Assembly (NCBI RefSeq): GCF_036057275.1
Contig: NZ_CP107945.1
Location: 5,890,001 to 5,954,000, forward strand
Origin: Streptomyces sp. NBC_00390
GTDB lineage: Bacteria; Actinomycetota; Actinomycetes; Streptomycetales; Streptomycetaceae
Reading direction: 5' to 3'
Length of the DNA stretch: 64,000 nucleotides
Shown: in pieces, positions 23,507-33,000 of the stretch
Layout: every line of letters begins with the position of its first letter
How positions within the stretch are numbered: the stretch's first letter is position 1
The notes under the pieces: generated by a model
Databases searched by the model: none
What the model saw: the letters and a program-made list of their open reading frames with translations, nothing else
What the model was told of the DNA's origin: nothing
Made by a program: the position numbers and the translations under genes

Positions 23507-23914
23507 TCAGCGGCGACCGTCGGGAGGGCCTTCTCGTTTCACATGGGCGATCACGGCGGAAACGGCGGCGGTCACAACGAGGCTCCCCACCATGACCATC
23601 CCCACCCCGACCATGAAGAGGCCGCTGGAGTCGTCCGACCAGTCGTAATAGGCGGCAACCGTCAGGCCGATCGGGATGCCGAGCACAGCGCCTGCGAGGT
23701 GGCGCCGGGATGCCGCCCAGTACAGCGGCCCCAGCAGAGTCAGCACCAGTCCGATCACTTGCCACGCCTCGTACGGGCCGGTCGTCGTGCCGTCAGGTTG
23801 CACGTCACGATGCTGGTCCCAGCCCAGCCAGGCAGCCCAGACCGCCGGCGTCACCACAGCCAGCCCGAGGATCGTCGACAGCTGGAGAACGAGTTTCATC
23901 AGTCGTTGTTGCAT
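23507..23914 (-). CDS. Small multi-span membrane protein
   Basis: A 135-residue protein from ATG 23,914 with four hydrophobic segments: KLVLQLSTILGLAVVTPAVW, YEAWQVIGLVLTLLGPLYWA, HLAGAVLGIPIGLTVAAYYD and GLFMVGVGMVMVGSLVVTAA. The basic C-terminus would face the cytoplasm. No functional family is recognised. It overlaps nothing and may be an ordinary chromosomal gene at the edge of the island. Confidence 0.65.
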   Translation of the reverse strand: MQQRLMKLVLQLSTILGLAVVTPAVWAAWLGWDQHRDVQPDGTTTGPYEAWQVIGLVLTLLGPLYWAASRRHLAGAVLGIPIGLTVAAYYDWSDDSSGLFMVGVGMVMVGSLVVTAAVSAVIAHVKREGPPDGRR

Positions 23915-24398
23915 GGCCCCACCGTTCCGGCTCAGCCCATGCCCCGACCAGAGCGCAAGTACTCAGCTCCGCCCAAGTACCTCCGCTCTGATGTTGGTCG
24001 GCTTCGGAAGCTGCGGTCCCGACGCTGTTCAGAGCGCCGCCGGACGGCAACGTACGGGTTGGGCCGAATGAACGCCGAGCAGCGTCCGTGCGACCACGTT
24101 CCGCTTGTTGGCCGGCGGTCCAACCCCGGGCCTCTCCGGGCCGTCCGATGTCGCTCGGCGGTGGCCAAGGACGACCGATGACGGCCGGTCAGGAACCACT
24201 CCGTGGCGAGGTCGGCCGAAGCGATCGTGGGTCCGGTCAGAAGCCCGCCGCATCTTCAGTGGCGGCGGTGCCGGAATGCGCAGCTCACACGGGTGGTACC
24301 GCCAACCAGGCGGGGCTTTCGGCCGGTCCGGCACGGTGTCGGGCCCAGGGCGCGGTGTGCCCGCACACTGGTGGCCTCGGAAGCAGGAGGGACAGACC
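23915..24398. other. Intergenic, no gene recognised
   Basis: About 480 bases with overlapping Arg-rich frames only. The last 20 bases hold the AGGAGG ribosome site of the next gene. No repeat or RNA was identified. Confidence 0.4.
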
Positions 24399-24986
24399 GT
24401 GGACGACCTCAGCCCTCAAGGAGGCCGGAAACACCTCGACCCGGGCGGTCGCGCCGCCCCTGCTCAGCCGGGAGTCATCGGCATCGGGCTCGCCGCCGTG
24501 CTGACAGTCGCACTGGCACAGGGTTCCTGGCAGTGGTTCGCCACATACATCGGACTGACGCTTCTTGCGCTGATCTTCTGCTTCTATCGCCTGCCGGCGT
24601 GGACGCCTGGCCTCCGCTCTGCGTACGTCGCAAACCTGGCGGCGTATTCGCTCGTTGTGGGCCTGTGCGTCGCGATCACGCTGGCTCCGATGCTGCAGCG
24701 CTGGGCGTGGTTGTTTCCGATGCCGGGCACCCGCCGCGGGTGCCATGAGCTGGGCAGGTACGAGAGCGTACGTGTGGAGGAATCACTGGCGAACCTTGCC
24801 GGTCGCGAGCGTCCCGTCCTCGCTTACGCACAGGACATCCACCGCCGTACCGCCGTCGCCGACTGCCTGGCGGCCACTACGACCCTGTGGCTGCCGGTGT
24901 ATGCGCTCGGGGTGGCCGTACTGGTCGGCCTGGGCACGTGGTTCTTCGGCCGAGCTCGGGCGCAGAGGGACGCAGGGCGCACGTGA
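24399..24986 (+). CDS. Hypothetical membrane protein
   Basis: A 195-residue protein from GTG 24,399, eight bases after AGGAGG, which decides the start over the longer frame. Three or four membrane spans: VIGIGLAAVLTVALAQGSWQ, TYIGLTLLALIFCFYRLPAW, NLAAYSLVVGLCVAITLAPM and, near the end, TTTLWLPVYALGVAVLVGLG. A middle hydrophilic loop (GRYESVRVEESLANLAGRER) lies between spans three and four. No family known. Confidence 0.65.
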   Translation: MDDLSPQGGRKHLDPGGRAAPAQPGVIGIGLAAVLTVALAQGSWQWFATYIGLTLLALIFCFYRLPAWTPGLRSAYVANLAAYSLVVGLCVAITLAPMLQRWAWLFPMPGTRRGCHELGRYESVRVEESLANLAGRERPVLAYAQDIHRRTAVADCLAATTTLWLPVYALGVAVLVGLGTWFFGRARAQRDAGRT

Positions 24987-25309
24987 CGCGGACCGCGTAG
25001 CGCCGGCTCCGTCCTCACGTTCCACGAACAGCGTTGCCCAGGCTGCCACGCAGTGCTGCCGGCCCGGTACGGCAGCTGTCCGACCGGCGGCTGCTTTCCT
25101 GGTGAGGCGGTCCGTCAGACTGCCCGGGAATTCGCTTCCTCGATGCTCGGAAGCGCCGACAGAACGCCGCTGAGCTGCGTGAAGTCCTTGCACGTCGCCT
25201 CGCGGCACCCGCTCGCAGAGGCGGGATCGGGTCCGTGACCCTACGGTGGTCTGAGAGCGCCGTCGAGTGGGGGAGGCGGTCCGGAGGAGGCCGTGATCCG
25301 GAGGAGGCC
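24987..25309. other. Intergenic, no gene recognised
   Basis: About 320 bases without a convincing frame. It ends in repeated GAGG words (CCGGAGGAGGCCGTGATCCG, GAGGAGG) that provide the ribosome site of the following gene in duplicate. Confidence 0.4.
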
Positions 25310-25612
25310 ATGATGGAGGAGCATTTCGTCTGGATGACAACGCGCCGCATCAAGCCGGGAATGCTGGAGGACTTCGAGAGGGCTTGGCGGCCGGCCTCCC
25401 ACCCTGAGGGCATGCGCCGCGCCTACGCGTACTGGTCCGAGGACGGGCAGGAGATCATCGGGGTTTCGTTCTGGGAATCCAAGGAAGCGTGCGACGCCTG
25501 GAGAGCCTCGGAGGCAGAGGCGCGGCGGCGGGAAGCCATGGCTCCGTGCATCGTCGGGGAGCAGGAAGCGTTCTACCGTGGCCGCGAACTTGTCGTCCCG
25601 GCGCGTTCCTGA
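25310..25612 (+). CDS. Antibiotic biosynthesis monooxygenase-like protein
   Basis: A 100-residue protein with GAGGAGG just upstream; ATG 25,313 gives the better spacing, ATG 25,310 the longer form. FVWMTTRRIKPGMLEDFERA, then YAYWSEDGQEIIGVSFWESK and EACDAWRASEAEARRREAMA follow the strand-helix-strand-strand-helix plan of dimeric alpha/beta-barrel (ABM/EthD-like) proteins. No catalytic residue is evident. A second ABM-like protein is at 61,724-62,050. Confidence 0.6.
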   Translation: MMEEHFVWMTTRRIKPGMLEDFERAWRPASHPEGMRRAYAYWSEDGQEIIGVSFWESKEACDAWRASEAEARRREAMAPCIVGEQEAFYRGRELVVPARS

Positions 25613-25867
25613 ACGTGAATGCGTGGGGTCGGGCCGCTGAAGGATCCAGCTGAGACCGGATGAGGGCATGCCGACCAATTGGAAAGGCTCCTCTGGTCCG
25701 CGTAACGGATCTCGGTGACTGTGACGAGGGTTCGTGACCAGGGGCTCACGCATGATGGTCGATGCGCACTTGCCGGCAGTCCGATGAACTCCGTTTACTC
25801 GTAGCGCAGTTGTCGAGGTGCTTGGCACATGTTCGCCTGCACCCCATTGCCCCGGTGACGAGAGAGT

Positions 25868-26764
25868 TCATCGAGCGCCTGCCCCTTCGTTCGCCGGCCC
25901 GCTCCGCGCTTCGTCAGCGGCGTACGCCGTCGTGCCGAAGCGCGCCACACAGTGCCACACCCGCTTGAGCGCCTGCTCGTCGTAACGGCCGGAGCGGGCG
26001 GCGTCGCCGATGGTGCGAGCGTCAAGGCGGCCGTCCACCGCGATCTCCGTGCCCAGGTCGACGTACTCCTGGCCGCGGTACTCGGGGTGGAGTTGCAGCT
26101 CGGCGACATCGAGGCGGAAGCCGGGGTGCCACTCGACCGGGCAGGGAAGGTCACGGGCTGCGGCGTCCACGGCCGTGCCGCGGTAGCAGGGATCCAGGAC
26201 GAGCGCCTCCACGTCGCGGCAGAGGACGACCGGGCCGTGAATCTGCGCCTCGATGTAGTCGTCGAGGGCGTCCTGGCTGTCGGCCTCGGCGAGTTCGACG
26301 AGGGACATACGGGCCGCGACGCCGAAGTCCGACGGTTCCAGGAAGCTGTCCGGGTAACAGAAGGACGCTCGTCCCAGGGTTTCGGCGCTCAGGCGGAAGT
26401 GCGCGGAGCCGAAGCGAGGTGCTCCGCCGAACGGTCTGTGGCGGAAGTTCAGTGCCCCGTAGACGGGCCGGGCGTGGGCGGGCGCGTCGTCGTACGCGCC
26501 TCCGAAGATACGGCTCTCCCAGCGCCAGCGGTCACCTCCGGGGTGAGCGGTCAGCCCGCCGTTGCTCGTCCTGGTCACGAACTGGGAGAGATAGACGCCG
26601 TCCTCGTCGAGCGCATGCAGGATCGGCTTGTCCCGCACCGTCCGGTCCGGGTGGAAATTGAGCGTCACGCGAAGCGCCGGGTCCATCGGGGTGCCGGACG
26701 ACCGTGACGCGACATGGCGAAGGGCCTGTTCCTGGGGAGTTCTGCGGGATGCATCGGCGCTCAT
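25868..26764 (-). CDS. DUF3626 domain protein
   Basis: About 298 residues from ATG 26,764 (the frame opens earlier at 26,830). VTLNFHPDRTVRDKPILHAL, then YLSQFVTRTSNGGLTAHPGG and RPVYGALNFRHRPFGGAPRF, FGSAHFRLSAETLGRASFCY and CPVEWHPGFRLDVAELQLHP match DUF3626, a family of conserved His/Asp-containing proteins of unknown function seen in actinobacteria and fungi. His and Arg residues in the LNFHPDR and YGALNFR segments resemble an enzyme pocket, possibly related to ADP-ribosyl transfer folds, but this is speculative. It ends 37 bases after the convergent-free gap and is followed upstream by a broken kinase gene. Confidence 0.75.
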   Translation of the reverse strand: MSADASRRTPQEQALRHVASRSSGTPMDPALRVTLNFHPDRTVRDKPILHALDEDGVYLSQFVTRTSNGGLTAHPGGDRWRWESRIFGGAYDDAPAHARPVYGALNFRHRPFGGAPRFGSAHFRLSAETLGRASFCYPDSFLEPSDFGVAARMSLVELAEADSQDALDDYIEAQIHGPVVLCRDVEALVLDPCYRGTAVDAAARDLPCPVEWHPGFRLDVAELQLHPEYRGQEYVDLGTEIAVDGRLDARTIGDAARSGRYDEQALKRVWHCVARFGTTAYAADEARSGPANEGAGAR

Positions 26765-26826
26765 CGGTGCAGTGTCTCCCGGTGGGGTCGGCGCATGCAC
26801 CGGGATTGATGGCGTGACGCGTCGCG

Positions 26827-27538
26827 TCACCGCCTGATGCCCGCCTCCACCTCGTGCACCAGCGCCACGGCGTCGCCGAGAAGACGCACTTCGGACTCGG
26901 TCAGGTTCGGGTCGGCGGCTCGTCTCGTACGGGCTCGGGCGAGGTGGCCGGACCCGGCGTCTCCCAGGTGGACTTCGGGGTCTGCGTGCCGGAGCAGCGA
27001 GGTCAGGCCGATTCGGGCGCCCTCGGCCACCGGGACGGGAGCGATGGCGACCTCGGCGAGGATCAGGGCCGACATGGCCCAGTCGAGTCCCGGGCGTCCC
27101 TCATCGGCGGTGCTCCAGTCGATCACCACCGGGCCGTCCGGCATGAGCATCACGTTCTCCGGATGCAGATCGAGGTGGAGGAGACGGTTCCGCGGGGTCG
27201 GCCGAGAGGCGGGCAGGGATGGCGTGCAGCCGGCGCAGCAGATCGGCGAGCATCGCGCCCGCTGCTTCGGGGGTGATCGCGCCCTGTTCCAGTGCCTCGA
27301 CCATGGAAGGCCCGGTCAGGCGCTGCATCTCGAGGCGGGTACGGGCAACTGCCGTGGCCCCGTGAGCCGTTGGCCGCCGGAGGCGGGGAACCGGGTAGCC
27401 GTGGTCCGCGAGGTAGGACATGACGGCGGCCTCGGGAGCAGCGTCCCCGCCGTCCCGGTACTGGCGCAGGACCCATCGGTCGTCGATCGCGAACACGTCG
27501 GCTGTGCGGCCGGAGCCGAGCAATTCCCCCGTATGCAT
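26827..27538 (-). pseudogene. Aminoglycoside phosphotransferase-like gene with frameshift
   Basis: The minus strand from ATG 27,538 encodes the N-terminal lobe (MHTGELLGSGRTADVFAIDD, then VLRQYRDGG and MSYLADHGYPVPRL) of an APH/ChoK-type kinase. Near 27,185-27,200 the frame breaks: the C-terminal lobe continues in another frame as NRLLHLDLHPENVMLMPDGP and VVIDWSTADEGRPGLDWAMS, with the Brenner motif HLDLHPEN and the metal Asp in IDW. One single-base indel would restore about 237 residues. Either a pseudogene or a sequencing error in a C/G-rich run. All catalytic residues are present across the two frames. Substrate unknown. Confidence 0.75.
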
Positions 27539-27781
27539 GCCGCGAATGGTAGTCACCGGGGGCTGCCGACGCGGCGGAATCGTGGCGTCCTGCCACAGCG
27601 GGCCGACGGGACCTGCGGTCGCGCCGGTCTTCGCCGACTTGCTTGATCGTGGGGACTTGTGGTGGCCACGTACGGCAGGTGCACCGTTACTCCCGGTAGG
27701 AGTGCTGGCCGTCGGGGGACCGGTCGTGTCATGCTTCGCGGCGTTCGGCCCGTTCGGGGCCCAGGTGCCAGGGACGGTCTG

Positions 27782-28090
27782 ATGAATCTGTATGTGGGAA
27801 TTCCGGTTGCTGTCCTGGCGGTGCTCGTGGCCGTCAGCGGAGTCGCCGCGGTCCGGACCGGCTGGATGCTGCCGAACCAGCGGAAGCACATCATCAGGCC
27901 GCGACTGTTCGGTTACGCTCAGCTCCTGCTCTCGGTCTGTCTCGGTACCCAGCTCGCCGGCGCGCTCTTCCTCTCGGGCTCCGACATGCGGTCCGCCGTG
28001 ACCTACGGCGGTACGGCGCTGATGCTCGGCGTTCCAGCACTCGTCTGGGCTTCGCAGCGGCCGGGCCGCGCCGACTCCCCGGCAGCGTGA
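27782..28090 (+). CDS. Small hypothetical membrane protein
   Basis: A 102-residue protein from ATG 27,782 with three spans: MNLYVGIPVAVLAVLVAVSG, FGYAQLLLSVCLGTQLAGAL and TYGGTALMLGVPALVWASQR. The upstream extension of the frame has no protein character. A strong hairpin follows 6 bases after the stop. Function unknown. Confidence 0.6.
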   Translation: MNLYVGIPVAVLAVLVAVSGVAAVRTGWMLPNQRKHIIRPRLFGYAQLLLSVCLGTQLAGALFLSGSDMRSAVTYGGTALMLGVPALVWASQRPGRADSPAA

Positions 28091-28095
28091 GGCGT

Positions 28096-28137
28096 GCGCG
28101 CGGACACGGCCGCGCGCTGCGTGGCCGTGTCCGCGCG
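28096..28137 (+). terminator. Strong hairpin terminator
   Basis: GCGCGCGGACACGGCC pairs with GGCCGTGTCCGCGCG around a short loop, directly after the stop of the small membrane protein. There is no U-run, as is common in Streptomyces. Confidence 0.75.
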
Positions 28138-28234
28138 AAACACTGAGTCCGTAGCTCCTGCGCACCCGCTCCAGGCCCTGTGACCGGTCGCTGACGTACG
28201 CGTACGGCGTCAGGCCGCGGTTCGGTCCTCCGGC

Positions 28235-28630
28235 TCAGGCGTGCCAGATCGAGCTGTGCCGATGGTGCGCCGGTGGGATGTCCACCGTGTCCGCCGTGTC
28301 CGGCCGGAGGGTGCCGCCGGCGGAGTTCACCAGTCGTCGCAGCAGGCCGGTCCGGGCCCGGAGCCGTTGCCGGGCCCGGCGTTCCTCCACTGCGGACTCG
28401 CGGGCGACACCACGGTCCCTGTTGTGGCGCGGGAAGACGTGGACGCTCACCGCACGGCGTACCCGCTGCGGGCGGGGCCTGGCGGCCGCGCGTGCCGCCT
28501 CGGCGAGAACGGCGGCGCTGTAGCGGAGGTCGTAGATCACCACGGAGTGCCAGGGGCTGCCGGGCGCATTGTGGTCAGTGACGGTCCCCCGGGAAGGGCG
28601 TACATGGTGAGCGGTGCGTGACATGGGCAC
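28235..28630 (-). CDS. Hypothetical basic protein (possible)
   Basis: A 131-residue Arg-rich frame: SPWHSVVIYDLRYSAAVLAE, then SVHVFPRHNRDRGVARESAV and TADTVDIPPAHHRHSSIWHA. The first part reads like protein, the rest is Arg-rich and could be shadow translation. No ribosome site is obvious and no family is known. Kept because nothing better covers this 400-base stretch. Confidence 0.35.
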   Translation of the reverse strand: MPMSRTAHHVRPSRGTVTDHNAPGSPWHSVVIYDLRYSAAVLAEAARAAARPRPQRVRRAVSVHVFPRHNRDRGVARESAVEERRARQRLRARTGLLRRLVNSAGGTLRPDTADTVDIPPAHHRHSSIWHA

Positions 28631-28705
28631 TCCGTCGGCAGCAACCGCCAGGTATCTCCTGGCGGCATGACCGGAAGCCCCTCGGCCCTCTTGAACGCGT
28701 GTTTC

Positions 28706-29608
28706 TCACGCCTCTCCCCCCACCGGCGGGAACGGGATCTCCGACAGGAGCGGCAGCAGCGACTCCTCCTCGTGGGCCAAGTGCTGCGTCAACTCCTCCG
28801 ACATGCGGGCCAGTTCGGCGCGGAAACGGTCGGGGTCCGCTGTCGTGACCTCCGACAGCAGGGCGAGCAGTTCGCCGTTGATACGCGCGACCGTGAGGTG
28901 CTCCTCGCGCAGGCGCTCGAACGTGTCCCGCAGGTGCGGGTGGTGGTCCGCGAGGCCGGGGAACAGGTGCGCGTCCTCCGCCGTGTGGTGGAACTGCAGC
29001 GATTCGCAGAACGCCAGGCAGTGCTGCCGGAGTTGGAGACCGAGACCCGGTGCGGGTGGTTCGCCGGGTCCCTCGTGTGCCGCCCGGGCCGCGAAGTGGG
29101 CCTCGGTCTCTCTGCGTACGTGGTCCAGCTGGCCGCGCAGCCATGTGTGGACCTCCATCAGCTTGTCCGCCAGGGTGCTGATCTCCTTCGGGGCGGGGGA
29201 CTCGACGCGTTCCAGGACGACGACAGGGATCGTCCGGCCGGTTCCGGCCTGGTACTCGGCGTACCCGGGTGCCGTGCGCACCGCCGCCTCGAACAGGAGG
29301 TCACGGCGGGCGCCCTCCGCCGGAACAGCGATCGCTCCGAACTCCTCGGTGCCGAGCTCGACTCGGACCAGCGGGTGAGCGAGCAGGTTGTGGTACCACG
29401 CCGGGTTCCGGTCACTTCCGCCGGCGGACGCGACGATCAGCAGCAGGCCGTCGTGGCGTACACAGCCGACCGGAGTGGTGTGCTGCGCACCCGACGTGGC
29501 GCCGGTGGTGGTCAGCAGGAGCAGGTCGCCGCCTTCGAAAGGGCCGCCGACCCTGCCTTCGTTGGCTCGGAACTCCTCGATGACGGACTGGTTGAAAGAC
29601 ATGGGCAT
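28706..29608 (-). CDS. F420-type nitroreductase (Ddn family) fused to hemerythrin
   Basis: A 300-residue two-domain protein. Residues about 1-140 (FNQSVIEEFRANEGRVGGPF, then LLLLTTTGATSGAQHTTPVG and NPAWYHNLLAHPLVRVELGT) are a deazaflavin-dependent nitroreductase, the split-barrel family of mycobacterial Ddn that uses coenzyme F420. Residues about 155-295 are a four-helix hemerythrin: MEVHTWLRGQLDHVRRETEA, LRQHCLAFCESLQFHHTAED, LREEHLTVARINGELLALLS and LTQHLAHEEESLLPLL supply the His/Glu diiron ligands. A protein joining F420 redox chemistry and an oxygen- or NO-binding diiron site suggests oxidative or nitrosative stress sensing or repair; that is inference. ATG 29,608 or 29,602. Confidence 0.85.
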   Translation of the reverse strand: MPMSFNQSVIEEFRANEGRVGGPFEGGDLLLLTTTGATSGAQHTTPVGCVRHDGLLLIVASAGGSDRNPAWYHNLLAHPLVRVELGTEEFGAIAVPAEGARRDLLFEAAVRTAPGYAEYQAGTGRTIPVVVLERVESPAPKEISTLADKLMEVHTWLRGQLDHVRRETEAHFAARAAHEGPGEPPAPGLGLQLRQHCLAFCESLQFHHTAEDAHLFPGLADHHPHLRDTFERLREEHLTVARINGELLALLSEVTTADPDRFRAELARMSEELTQHLAHEEESLLPLLSEIPFPPVGGEA

Positions 29609-29970
29609 GCGGTGTTTGAACTCCTCGGAGCGTAGGGATGCGGTGAAGGCAGCGCAGGGGCGCGCGTGGTCCCTCGGCGCGCAGCACCCAGCGGTACGGC
29701 CCAGCGGTACGAACAGCGGTACGGCCCAGCGGTGTCACACCGCAGAAGAGGGCAGCCGCAAACAGGGCAGTCGCGGGAGCGGGCAAGGGAGGACGCGCGC
29801 AGCGCGCGTGGATCAGGCGTCCGGCGCGGAGTGTGAACTCATGGCTGGGTCCCTTGGTCAGGGTGCCGCCCGATCACCGGCCTGCCCACAGCTCTCCGGC
29901 CGGAGTCACGCGACACGCGCCCCATTACAGGCAGGTGCTCCGCCGCCTGTCAACGCGTTTGGAATACGAC
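29609..29970. other. Intergenic with short tandem repeat
   Basis: No gene seen. At 29,690-29,735 CAGCGGTACGGCC recurs four times with small changes. GGACGCGCGCAGCGCGCGTGG at about 29,790 is a palindrome that could be a hairpin. Promoter elements of the upstream-facing fusion gene should lie in the left part. Confidence 0.45.
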
Positions 29971-30013
29971 GAAGGCACCCGCCGCCGCCGGACTCGCAGC
30001 AGGGGGTGCCTTC
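29971..30013 (-). terminator. Terminator hairpin after cobN
   Basis: GAAGGCACCC (29,971) pairs with GGGTGCCTTC (30,004-30,013), loop about 23 bases. It is 26 bases past the cobN stop codon. Confidence 0.75.
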
Positions 30014-30038
30014 GCACGTCACTCACGGGACGGGGACG

Positions 30039-33000
30039 TCAGGCGTCGTCGTCCTCCAAGTCGCCCTCCGTCTCCAGGAACACCTGCCGCAGCGCCTCCA
30101 GCACCGCCGGGTCCGGCTTCTCCCACATCCCTCGCGACTGAGCCTCCAGCAGGCGCTCCGCGATGCCGTGCAGCGCCCAGGGGTTGGCCTCCTGGAGGAA
30201 GGCGCGGTTCACCGGGTCCAGGACGTACGCCTCGGTGAGCTTGTCGTACATCCAGTCCGCGACCACGCCCGTCGTCGCGTCGTAGCCGAACAGATAGTCC
30301 ACGGTCGCGGCGAGTTCGAAGGCGCCCTTGTAGCCGTGGCGTCGCATCGCCTCGATCCAGCGCGGGTTGACCACGCGGGCGCGGAAGACGCGGGACGTCT
30401 CCTCGACCAGCGTGCGCGTGCGGACCGTCTCAGGGCGGGTCGAGTCGCCGATGTACGCCTCGGGGGCCGTGCCGCGCAGCGCGCGGACCGTGGCCACCAT
30501 GCCGCCGTGGTACTGGAAGTAGTCGTCCGAGTCAGCGATGTCGTGCTCGCGCGTGTCCGTGTTCTTCGCGGCGACCGCGATGCGCTTGTACGCCGTCTCC
30601 ATCTCCTCGCGGGCCGGCCTGCCGTCCAGTTCGCGGCCGTAGGCGTAGCCGCCCCAGACCGTGTAGACCTCCGCCAGGTCCGCGTCCGTGCGCCAGTCGC
30701 GGCTGTCGATCAGCTGCAGGATGCCCGCGCCGTACGTACCGGGGCGGGAGCCGAAGATACGGGTCGTCGCCCGGCGTTCGTCGCCGTGCGCGGCCAGGTC
30801 GGCCTGGGTGTGGGCGCGGACGTAGTTGGCGTCGGAGGGCTCGTCGAGCGAGGCCGCCAGGCGCACCGCGTCGTCCAGCAGCCCGATCGTGTGCGGGAAC
30901 GCGTCCCGGAAGAAGCCCGAGATACGCAGTGTCACATCCACCCGCGGGCGGCCCAGCTCGTCGAGCGGGACCGGCTCCAGGCCGGTCACCCGGCGCGAGG
31001 CGTCGTCCCAGACCGGGCGGATGCCAAGCAGCGCCAGCGCCTCGGCGACGTCGTCGCCCGCCGTGCGCATCGCGCTCGTGCCCCACAGGGACAGGCCCAC
31101 CGACGTCGGCCACTCGCCGTTGTCCGTGCGGTAGCGCGCGAGGAGCGAGTCCGCGAGGGCCTGGCCGGTCTCCCAGGCAAGCCGTGACGGGACGGCCTTC
31201 GGGTCGACCGAGTAGAAGTTGCGGCCGGTCGGCAGCACATTGACCAGGCCGCGCAGCGGGGACCCGGACGGGCCGGCCGGGACGAAACCGCCGTTCAGCG
31301 CGTGCACCGCGTGGGTGATCTCGTCGGTGGTACGGGACAGGCGGGGGACCACCTCGAGGGCCGCGAAGCGCAGGATCGCGGCGACCTGGTCGCCGTCCTC
31401 CGCCGGGACCGCCGCCGGGTCCCAGTCCGCGGCCTCCATGGCCTCGACCAGGGCACGGGCCTGTTCCTCGACCGTGTCCGCCGCGACCCGCGTCGCCGCC
31501 GACTCGTCCAGGCCCAGCGCCTCGCGCAGCCCGAGCAGGGACTGCGTACCGCCCCAGATCTGGCGGGCGCGCAGGATGGACAGGACCAGGTTGACCCGCT
31601 CGGGCCCGGTCGGGGCGCCGCCCAGCACATGCAGGCCGTCGCGGATCTGCGCGTCCTTGACCTCGCACAGCCAGCCGTCGACATGCAGCAGGAAGTCGTC
31701 GAAGCCGTCGTCGTCCGGGCGGTCGTCGAGCCCCAGGTCGTGGTCGAGCTTCGCCGCCTGGATCAGGGTCCAGATCTGTGCGCGGATCGCGGGCAGTTTC
31801 GCCGGGTCCATGGACGAGATCTGCGCGTACTCGTCCAGCAGTTGCTCCAGCCGGGCGATGTCGCCGTACGACTCGGCACGCGCCATCGGCGGCACGAGGT
31901 GGTCGACGAGCGTCGCGTGCACCCGGCGCTTGGCCTGGGTTCCCTCGCCCGGGTCGTTGACCAGGAAGGGGTAGATCAGCGGCAGGTCGCCGAGCGCGGC
32001 GTCGGGGGCGCAGGCCGCGGACAGGCCCGCGTTCTTGCCCGGCAGCCACTCCAGGTTGCCGTGCTTGCCCAGGTGGATCATGGCGTCCGCGCCGAAACCG
32101 CCGTCCGTCGCGGCCGCCGCGATCCACCGATAGGCGGCCAAGTAGTGGTGCGAGGGCGGCAGATCGGGATCGTGGTAGATCGCGATCGGGTTCTCGCCGA
32201 AGCCGCGCGGCGGCTGGATGAGGATCAGCAGATTGCCGCGGCGCAGCGCCGCGAGGACGATGTCGCCCTCCGGGTTGCGGCTGCGGTCCAGGAACATCTC
32301 GCCCGGCGCCGGACCCCAGTGCTCCTCGACCGCCTCCCGCAGCTCGGCGGGCAGATCGGCGTACCAGCGCTTGTAGTCGGCCGCCGGGATGCGGACCGGA
32401 TTGCGCGCCAACTGCTCGTCGGTGAGCCAGTCCTGGTCGTGGCCGCCCGCCTCGATCAGCGCGTGGATCAGCTCGTCGCCGTCACCGGACGCGAGGCCGG
32501 GCACCTCATCGGTGCCGAAGTCGTAGCCTTCCTCGCGCAGCCGGCGCAGCAGGGCCACGGCGGAGGCGGGGGTGTCCAGACCGACCGCGTTGCCGATACG
32601 GGAGTGCTTGGTCGGGTACGCCGACAGCACGAGCGCGAGACGCTTCTCGCGGTTCGGGATGTGGCGGAGCCGGGCGTGGCGTACGGCGATTCCGGCGACC
32701 CGGGCGGCCCGCTCGGGGTCGGCCACGTAGGCGGGCAGCCCGTCCTCGTCGATCTCCTTGAAGGAGAACGGCACCGTGATCAGACGGCCGTCGAACTCGG
32801 GGACGGCGACCTGGCTCGCGGCGTCCAGCGGGGAGAGGCCCTCGTCGTTCTCGGCCCACACCGAACGCGAGCCGGTCAGACACAGCGCCTGCAGGATCGG
32901 TACGTCGAGGGAGGCCAGCGCGCCCGCGTCCCACGACTCGTCGTCGCCGCCCGCGGAGGCGTCGGCAGGACGGGTGCCGCCCGCCGCGAGCACGGTGGTC

